A stretch of DNA of 9,542 nucleotides from JABDBK01 sp964453575 (lineage in GTDB: Bacteria > Pseudomonadota > Gammaproteobacteria > DSM-16500): NCBI GenBank assembly GCA_964453575.1, contig CAYVRW010000083.1, forward strand, positions 1 to 9,542, written 5' to 3'. Positions 5,241-9,542 of the stretch are shown piece by piece. Below the pieces are notes generated by a model that was given only the letters and a program-made list of their open reading frames with translations, had not been told where the DNA came from and did no database searches. The position numbers were made by a program, and so were the translations under genes. Position 1 is the first letter of the stretch. Each line of letters begins with the position of its first letter.

Positions 5241-6692
5241 ATGAAAATTTTTATGTTTGACATTGATGAGACACTTTTATGCTGGGGACGGGGACGCGTG
5301 AAACATTTAAACGATATTCCACGTAGTAAGTCCAGGGTTAATCCGTATCGCGAGTTCGTGATGGTCGATGATGATACGGACGATACGTATGATGAAGATA
5401 CAGATGATACAGATGATGAAGATACAGATGATAAATGCTATACCTTAAATAAAGGAAATCTGAAACCCATTATTGAAGAAATACGTAAACAGGGACATGT
5501 AATGGGATTTATAACAGCAGGAACATTAAGAAAAAAACACATCAAAGAATTTTTTCAATACGAATATACCCTAGATCTTGGCGATAATTTTATACATTAT
5601 TTTGAAATAAAAGATAAAACTCATTATTTAAAAGAAATAGCCATAAAATATAAATTATCACATGAAAAAATTATTTTAATAGATGACAATCATAAACATA
5701 TTGCTCCTGCGCGTGAAGCCGGATTTACTACTATTCTTGTTGATAGCCTACATGGATGTGGAACTCATGGAACTGAATATATAAGAATGCTAAAAATGGA
5801 GTTAGGATTACAAGTTGATAAACAACATGAAACCTACCATGAAGAAAAAAAACCCGTTGACGTACAAACCGAACCAGCACCATTAGTTGAAATATCAGAA
5901 CTAATGTTACAAACAGGCGTGGTAAGAGGTGCTGATTTCGGTATGAAAATTTTTATGTTTGACATTGATCACACCTTATTATGTCGTGAAAACGAGCTGG
6001 GATGTCTAAATAGCGTTCTACATGTAGAAAGCTGCTGGAATCCCTATGAAGATTCTCATGATAATAACGGGCAATCTTGTTTTACCTTGAACAAAGAGAG
6101 AATGAAATCTATTTTACAAAAAATCCTGAAATTAGGATATAAAATTGGATGCATCACAGCAGGAAAAGCAAAGAAAGATGAAATGATGACTTTTTTCTCT
6201 TATGAATATGAAATATATGAATGTGACCTCGGTGATTTTATATATTTCAATCGCACCACGGATAGGAATACCTTACAAAACAAGGCTGCCATTTTAGAAA
6301 ATATAGCAAAACAACATAATCTTCCGCATGCAAGCATTTGTTTAGTCGATGACAACCCTACTCATATTGATTCAGCAATGAAGGCTGGATTTACCACTGT
6401 TCATGTCGATAACGGATTGAAATATCCGACCAATGGAACAGAATATGTGAGAATACTGGATGAAATGTTAAAATCATTCGAGAATCAATCTAAAAAATTA
6501 AACGAAGAAAAATTACCATCTCAATCTATCATCACCATACAACATGAAGAAATGACAAGCCCCAAAGTAGTAGAACTAAACATTCATCCCGAGCAATCAG
6601 TTAAAGTTTCAAGTAAGCACCGATTTTTTAAGGCGGCTAAAAACACTACCGTTAACTTATTTACCTGTTGTTTACCGTGTTTTAAACGTTAA
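4668..6692 (+). CDS. Protein of three tandem HAD-like phosphatase domains with a Cys-rich C-terminus
   Basis: 674 residues, no signal peptide. Three homologous units start at residues 1, 192 and 426, each opening with MKIF(I/M)F. Each unit carries HAD motifs. Motif I is FNLDTI (7-9 degenerate, Asn7 for Asp) in unit 1, FDIDET (Asp198, Asp200) in unit 2 and FDIDHT (Asp432, Asp434) in unit 3. Motif II is near T70, T283 and T496-T497. A Lys-rich helix (motif III) is followed by an FF.(M/Y)EY segment. Motif IV is IDDN/IDDN/VDDN (Asp126-127, Asp339-340, Asp561-562), then H...A...GFT...VD. All units share a (C/N)PY...C(Y/F)TLNK stretch. HAD enzymes usually hydrolyse phosphate esters using the first motif I Asp, so units 2 and 3 look competent and unit 1 inactive. 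Unit 2 has an Asp/Thr-rich insert. The protein ends TCCLPCFKR. No close relative is recognised; a secreted effector is a plausible inference. Confidence 0.88.
   Translation: MKIFIFNLDTIFTEADGLDRLNRIPCSRSTINPYVFEQGSLQDCYTLNKKRMAPIFKAILEKGNKIGFATPSTSTKKEHIKIFFAMEYGLSLRDDFICFPRNRINTYLKEAAKLFQLQHANVIVIDDNEYHINEASKDGFTVIHVDSNEHCNTHGTVYVKKLEEVLQKDNSCEANNPVAAQTQMELKLAPPMKIFMFDIDETLLCWGRGRVKHLNDIPRSKSRVNPYREFVMVDDDTDDTYDEDTDDTDDEDTDDKCYTLNKGNLKPIIEEIRKQGHVMGFITAGTLRKKHIKEFFQYEYTLDLGDNFIHYFEIKDKTHYLKEIAIKYKLSHEKIILIDDNHKHIAPAREAGFTTILVDSLHGCGTHGTEYIRMLKMELGLQVDKQHETYHEEKKPVDVQTEPAPLVEISELMLQTGVVRGADFGMKIFMFDIDHTLLCRENELGCLNSVLHVESCWNPYEDSHDNNGQSCFTLNKERMKSILQKILKLGYKIGCITAGKAKKDEMMTFFSYEYEIYECDLGDFIYFNRTTDRNTLQNKAAILENIAKQHNLPHASICLVDDNPTHIDSAMKAGFTTVHVDNGLKYPTNGTEYVRILDEMLKSFENQSKKLNEEKLPSQSIITIQHEEMTSPKVVELNIHPEQSVKVSSKHRFFKAAKNTTVNLFTCCLPCFKR
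5241..5942 (+). repeat. Internal HAD unit 2 with acidic insert, residues 192-425
   Basis: Second copy, with intact motif I DIDET and motif IV Asp339-Asp340. Its first 27 nt (5241-5267) are identical to the first 27 nt of unit 3 (5943-5969), which suggests recent duplication or gene conversion. It contains the Asp/Thr-rich insertion between the NPY and CYTLNK landmarks and ends in a longer, Glu/Pro-containing linker. Confidence 0.8.
5367..5438 (+). repeat. In-frame 24-bp minisatellite coding Asp/Thr-rich octapeptides
   Basis: Three consecutive 24-bp units begin at 5367, 5391 and 5415. They encode DDDTDDTY, DEDTDDTD and DEDTDDKC (residues 234-257). Units 1 and 2 match at 19 of 24 bases. Units 2 and 3 share their first 18 bases exactly. 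The array lies in the loop between the NPY and CYTLNK landmarks of HAD unit 2; the other two units lack it, so it is an expansion specific to this copy. Being a multiple of 3, copy-number change would keep the frame. Confidence 0.8.
5943..6692 (+). repeat. Internal HAD unit 3 plus C-terminal tail, residues 426-674
   Basis: Third copy, with intact motif I DIDHT and motif IV Asp561-Asp562. It is followed by a hydrophilic tail of about 70 residues ending in a basic and cysteine-rich stretch (RFFKAAKN... then TCCLPCFKR). The tail has no counterpart in units 1 and 2 beyond a short EEK-containing linker. Confidence 0.8.
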
Positions 6693-7855
6693 TTAATATT
6701 ACTATTACTACGTCCGCGCGTTTTCTCTTCTTGTTCAGAAACAGGTTTTTTGGCTATCGGTTCGGCTGGGAAAAATCCGCGGCTAGGCGATTTTCTTCTT
6801 GGCGTCAATGAACCGTCTCGAGGAATAGGAATACTCAAGTTGTTTCTAGGGCTTGAACTAGGAGAATTTTTTCTTCTAGGACTAAGAAGAATTTTTTTGG
6901 GTGTGTCCTGGTCTTCAGGAACAGATAAGTTCCTGGGACTGGGAGCAGGAGGTAAAGGACCAATCTGGGAATCATAAAGGCCTAACACCATAGGATGGTT
7001 TGGTTTTTCATCTTCGGCTGGTCTTTCTGAAATCGCTGGCAGGGATACCATTGAAAGAGTTTTCTTTCTCTTTATGTCGAACTTGAATGCAGATTGAGAA
7101 CTGCATTTAGGCGTAGGAGTCAACTCATGGAATGTAGGACTAGGATCTTTAATAAATTCTTTTAATGCTTCTTCTTCTTTTTTTGAAATCGGATATTCCT
7201 CTGGAGAACATTCCTCTGCATCGACGACGAGAGGAATATAAAGTGGAAGCTCATCCTTAACTTTTTGAGGAATAAAGTCAATGATTAATGACTCAGGTTT
7301 TTTTTCTTCTTCAACTTTCACGGAGATTGGGAGTACTTCATCAATGCTTTCAGGAATAACTTGCCATTTTTTCAGGTCTATTTCTTTAAATACGATACGA
7401 GTCATCTCAATCAACCGATCTACCTGTTGACCCAAAAGATATCTTTTCCAATCCGATGCTGCAGATACTGTTTTACAAGGAATGACAAAAATCTCATGAT
7501 ACTTATTCATGAGTGATTCTGCTAAATCCTGCAATTGATCTGAAGTATATTGCTGTAAATTTGCATGCAAATAATCATTTAAATTTTTTAATTTAAGATT
7601 ATTCAAGTTTTTTGCTTTTTCATAGCCAAACTCTGAGTACATAGCTGGTATATGATCAAGTCCAAGCGTACTAATTACATGGGTAAAATCTTTATAAGTG
7701 TTAATAGTAAGTGCACGCATTTCTTTAGCTTCTTCTTCACAAGCTACTTCGTACGCCAGAATCTGACGTTCTCTCTCTTCCGCGCTTTCTATTAAGACTT
7801 GTGCAAGTATTTCAGCGTCGAGCTGACTAGATGTTCTGCTATTTCTGCCATTCAT
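6689..7855 (-). CDS. Unrecognised protein with helical N-terminus and disordered Ser-Pro/Arg-rich C-terminus
   Basis: 388 residues, no signal peptide or membrane segment. The ATG at 7855 is preceded by AAGGTG nine bases upstream. Residues about 11-48 are a charged helix (probable coiled coil, rich in Glu). Residues about 50-165 are a mixed helical region with aromatic residues that may form a small domain. Residues 175-240 are acidic and Pro/Glu-rich. From about 265 to the end the protein is low-complexity: Pro, Ser, Arg, Lys, with repeated SPR/TPR motifs. Four sites fit the full S/T-P-x-K/R pattern of eukaryotic proline-directed kinases: T318, S325, T351 and S356. It is divergent from the toxin-antitoxin operon and convergent with the triple-HAD gene, sharing its stop bases. 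I recognise no family. A host-targeted protein is possible but is inference from composition only. Confidence 0.8.
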   Translation of the reverse strand: MNGRNSRTSSQLDAEILAQVLIESAEERERQILAYEVACEEEAKEMRALTINTYKDFTHVISTLGLDHIPAMYSEFGYEKAKNLNNLKLKNLNDYLHANLQQYTSDQLQDLAESLMNKYHEIFVIPCKTVSAASDWKRYLLGQQVDRLIEMTRIVFKEIDLKKWQVIPESIDEVLPISVKVEEEKKPESLIIDFIPQKVKDELPLYIPLVVDAEECSPEEYPISKKEEEALKEFIKDPSPTFHELTPTPKCSSQSAFKFDIKRKKTLSMVSLPAISERPAEDEKPNHPMVLGLYDSQIGPLPPAPSPRNLSVPEDQDTPKKILLSPRRKNSPSSSPRNNLSIPIPRDGSLTPRRKSPSRGFFPAEPIAKKPVSEQEEKTRGRSNSNIN

Positions 7856-7992
7856 ATGTTAACCCACCTTAATAAATTGTTCACTTATTGTACATATGAA
7901 AGCTTAACAAATTATTAACAGAATGGTAATAAAGGTAACTGACTGATTAATATGAGTTAATTACGAAGCTGGAAGATCCTCTGGAAAGAATC

Positions 7993-8022
7993 TTGACATC
8001 TCGAGGCCAACCAAAGTAAACT
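7993..8022 (+). promoter_or_regulatory. Promoter of the toxin-antitoxin operon
   Basis: A perfect TTGACA (7993-7998) is followed after 18 bp by TAAACT (8017-8022), 4 of 6 to the -10 consensus. Transcription would start near 8029, inside the ACTAG repeats, giving a leader of about 27 nt before the antitoxin ATG. Confidence 0.6.
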
Positions 8023-8040
8023 AGACTAGTCAGACTAGTT
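8019..8040. promoter_or_regulatory. Probable autoregulatory operator: overlapping ACTAG repeats
   Basis: AACTAG (8019-8024) and CTAGTT (8035-8040) form an inverted repeat. Inside it, AGACTAGTC (8023-8031) and AGACTAGTT (8032-8040) form a direct repeat, and the self-palindrome ACTAGT occurs twice (8025-8030, 8034-8039). The cluster overlaps the -10 end and the transcription start of the toxin-antitoxin promoter. That is where Phd-type antitoxins, with or without toxin, usually bind to repress their own operon. Confidence 0.6.
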
Positions 8041-8055
8041 ATTTAGGAGAATGCA

Positions 8056-8304
8056 ATGCGTAACTGGCAATTACAAGATGCAAAAGCCCATCTCAGCCAA
8101 CTGGTGAAAGAGGCTATGCTGCATGGTCCGCAAGAAATTTCTCTGCGAGGTGAGCCAGCGGTTATCGTCATTTCCAAAAAAGAATATCTTACATTAGTTG
8201 AGCCAAAACTTTCTTTTCTTGATTTTATCCGTAGCTCGCCCTTGGTTGGTGCAAAGCTTCGCATTGATAGAGATTCATCGCTTACCAGGGATATTGATTT
8301 ATGA
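8056..8304 (+). CDS. Phd/YefM-family antitoxin
   Basis: 82 residues. The N-terminus MRNWQLQDAKAHLSQLVKEA followed by GPQEISLRGEPAVIVISKKEY is the standard Phd/YefM DNA-binding fold: strand, helix, then beta-hairpin with the R-G-E/x-P-A-V-V/I motif. The C-terminal part, SFLDFIRSSPLVGAKLRIDRDSSL, is the flexible segment that wraps the toxin. The ATG at 8056 has AGGAG (8045-8049) six bases upstream; an earlier ATG at 8051 is in another frame. Its TGA overlaps the toxin ATG (ATGA, 8301-8304), so the pair is translationally coupled. The protein should neutralise the PIN toxin and repress the operon at the ACTAG repeats. Confidence 0.93.
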   Translation: MRNWQLQDAKAHLSQLVKEAMLHGPQEISLRGEPAVIVISKKEYLTLVEPKLSFLDFIRSSPLVGAKLRIDRDSSLTRDIDL

Positions 8305-8711
8305 GCTATTTGCTTGATACAAATGTCATTTCTGAACTTGCGCGCTCTAAACCAAATAAAAATGTACTTACCTGGTTTCAAAATGTTCCTAGTGAAACAC
8401 TTCACTTAAGTGTATTAAGCTTGGGTGAAATTAGAAAGGGCGTAGAAGCTCTTTCAAATCATGACCGTAAAGAAAAATTAAGATTATGGCTAGAAACCGA
8501 GTTGCCAAATTGGTTTGGAAACAGGCTTTTCATGATTGATCAACGGGTGGCAGATCGCTGGGGGAGATTACAATCTGAAATGAAACGTAGTATTCCAGCC
8601 ATAGATAGTCTGATAGCAGCAACAGCATTGCAATATGATTTTCGTTTGGTTACTAGAAACGTAAAAGATTTTGTCTACCCAGGGTTGATTACTATCAATC
8701 CTTGGGATTGA
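8301..8711 (+). CDS. vapC: PIN-domain toxin, VapC/FitB type
   Basis: 136 residues with the features of a VapC/FitB PIN-domain ribonuclease. The N-terminus is YLLDTNVISEL, with the first metal-binding acid Asp6. SVLSLGEIRKGV carries Glu43, PAIDSLIAATAL carries Asp102, and LVTRNVKDF (116-124) carries the last conserved Asn120/Asp123 before the typical ending ...GLITINPWD. All four positions of the acidic Mg-binding pocket are present, so the toxin appears active. VapC toxins cut tRNA or rRNA; the target here cannot be read from sequence. It shares ATGA with the antitoxin. Its stop lies one base from the stop of the convergent uvrA gene. Confidence 0.93.
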   Translation: MSYLLDTNVISELARSKPNKNVLTWFQNVPSETLHLSVLSLGEIRKGVEALSNHDRKEKLRLWLETELPNWFGNRLFMIDQRVADRWGRLQSEMKRSIPAIDSLIAATALQYDFRLVTRNVKDFVYPGLITINPWD

Positions 8712-8712
8712 T

Positions 8713-9542
8713 TTACTTGATTCCCAACACCTTCTTCAAAAACATCCCCGTATATGATGTCTTATGTTTAACAAGCTGCTCTGGCGTGCCTGATGCCACT
8801 ACCTGGCCGCCTTTATCGCCGCCCTCAGGGCCAAGGTCAATGATCCAATCGGCGGTTTTAATCACATCTAAATTATGTTCAATAATCACGACCGTATTGC
8901 CAGCATCACGCAAGCGGTGCAATACATTAAGCAATTGTTCAATGTCATAAAAATGCAAGCCTGTGGTCGGTTCATCAAGAATATATAACGTTCGACCGGT
9001 ATCGCGCTTGGATAATTCACGCGAAAGTTTAATGCGTTGCGCTTCACCGCCTGATAAGGTTGTCGCACTTTGACCTAAACTAATATAAGAAAGCCCTACA
9101 TCCATCAAGGTTTGTAATTTACGTGCAAGCACTGGAATGGCATCAAAGAAACTACGTGCATCTTCTATGGTCATGTCTAACACTTGCTGAATATTTTTAC
9201 CTTTATAAGTAATTTCTAATGTTTCGCGATTATATCGTTTTCCCTGACACACATCGCAAGTCACATACATGTCTGCTAAAAAATGCATTTCAACTTTAAT
9301 TAAGCCATCGCCTTGGCATGCTTCGCAACGACCGCCTTTGACATTAAAACTGAATCGACCTGGATGATAACCACGTGAACGGGCTTCTTGAGTTCCTGCA
9401 AATAATTCGCGAATCGGCGTGAATAATCCTGTGTAGGTTGCAGGATTCGAACGCGGCGTGCGGCCAATAGGACTTTGGTCGATGTCCACGACTTTATCTA
9501 AATATTCTAAACCTTCGATATCTTCATAAGGCGCTGATTCAC
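8713..9542 (-). CDS. uvrA: UvrABC excinuclease subunit A, C-terminal part (5' part beyond the window)
   Basis: The frame is open from the right edge to a TAA at 8715-8713, giving 276 codons; full UvrA has about 940-950 residues. It is the DNA-damage sensor ATPase of nucleotide excision repair. Visible motifs, in order: YEDIEGLEYLDKVVDIDQS, then PIGRTPRSNPATYTG; the zinc module CEAC with CDVC (C-x2-C-x19-C-x2-C); the ABC signature LSGGEAQRIKLSREL; and the Walker B region TLYILDEPTTGLH with the following IIEHNLDVIK H-loop. It ends ...KKVLGIK with no long Gly-rich tail. The GTG at 9489 is only an internal codon, not the start. The visible part is intact. Confidence 0.97.
   Translation of the reverse strand, partial: ESAPYEDIEGLEYLDKVVDIDQSPIGRTPRSNPATYTGLFTPIRELFAGTQEARSRGYHPGRFSFNVKGGRCEACQGDGLIKVEMHFLADMYVTCDVCQGKRYNRETLEITYKGKNIQQVLDMTIEDARSFFDAIPVLARKLQTLMDVGLSYISLGQSATTLSGGEAQRIKLSRELSKRDTGRTLYILDEPTTGLHFYDIEQLLNVLHRLRDAGNTVVIIEHNLDVIKTADWIIDLGPEGGDKGGQVVASGTPEQLVKHKTSYTGMFLKKVLGIK

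Larger units (their letters stand above)
7856..8055. other. Divergent intergenic region, 200 bp
   Basis: This region separates the minus-strand Ser-Pro-rich protein gene from the plus-strand toxin-antitoxin operon. On the minus side a TACAAT (7892-7887) is a good -10 candidate, but no convincing -35 box is found at the right distance. On the plus side lie the toxin-antitoxin promoter and operator described separately. Between them (about 7920-7990) I see no gene and only weak, short inverted repeats. Confidence 0.6.

Noticed and set aside
5219..5243. Internal ATG of HAD unit 2 as a separate translation start
   Set aside because: The nearest purine-rich stretch (GGAG, 5219-5222) is 18 bases away, and the frame is continuous with unit 1. 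The ATG is best read as a relic of duplication.
6750..6977. Plus-strand frame with Gly/Leu repeats
   Set aside because: It is antisense to the Pro/Ser/Arg-rich tail; the apparent repeats come from that low-complexity DNA.
8043..8405. Minus-strand open frame across the toxin-antitoxin start
   Set aside because: It overlaps two well-supported coupled genes and has no family resemblance.
8702..8950. Plus-strand frame antisense to uvrA
   Set aside because: It overlaps the strongly supported UvrA C-terminus and has no start signal.
8886..9068. Minus-strand frame inside uvrA in another phase
   Set aside because: It is out of phase with the conserved UvrA ABC signature and Walker B coding.
1..9542. 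CRISPR array, tRNA, rRNA or insertion sequence
   Set aside because: I saw no regularly spaced direct repeats, no cloverleaf-like sequence, and no transposase or terminal inverted repeats.

Overview
The window looks like a low-GC gammaproteobacterial chromosome. It carries a feoABC ferrous-iron operon that includes the small FeoC protein, a bacterial uvrA, and dense gene packing with overlapping stops. Two neighbouring genes encode proteins of a style seen in host-associated Legionellales: a triplicated HAD-fold protein with a Cys-rich tail, and a disordered Ser/Pro/Arg-rich protein. That assignment is an inference from style only; no marker gene here fixes the taxon.

Layout, left to right. 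(1) Positions 1-623 (minus) hold the 5' part of an unrecognised protein with an Ig-like (He_PIG-type) N-terminal domain. It is transcribed divergently from a Phd/YefM-type antitoxin gene (745-960, plus) that has no toxin partner. The intergenic space holds a perfect 8-bp inverted repeat. (2) feoA, feoB and feoC (minus, 3665 down to 966) form an overlapping operon behind a clear Fur box and a TTGACA promoter. An alpha/beta hydrolase gene (3749-4372, minus) lies directly upstream and ends at the Fur box. (3) An AT-rich divergent promoter region (4373-4667) precedes a 674-residue protein built of three tandem HAD domains (4668-6692, plus). This gene meets, tail to tail with shared stop bases, a 388-residue protein with an acidic middle and a Ser-Pro/Thr-Pro-Arg-rich tail (6689-7855, minus). 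(4) A type II toxin-antitoxin operon (Phd-type antitoxin plus PIN/VapC-type toxin, 8056-8711, plus) has its own promoter and a repeat-rich probable operator. (5) The 3' part of uvrA (8713-9542, minus) runs off the right edge.

The feo genes work together: FeoB is the GTP-gated inner-membrane Fe(II) transporter, FeoA and FeoC are its small cytosolic partners, and Fur should repress them when iron is replete. The antitoxin should neutralise the PIN RNase and autorepress its operon. The most novel part is 4373-7855, a lower-GC island whose two proteins have no obvious housekeeping role. They are best regarded as candidate secreted or host-directed proteins until tested.
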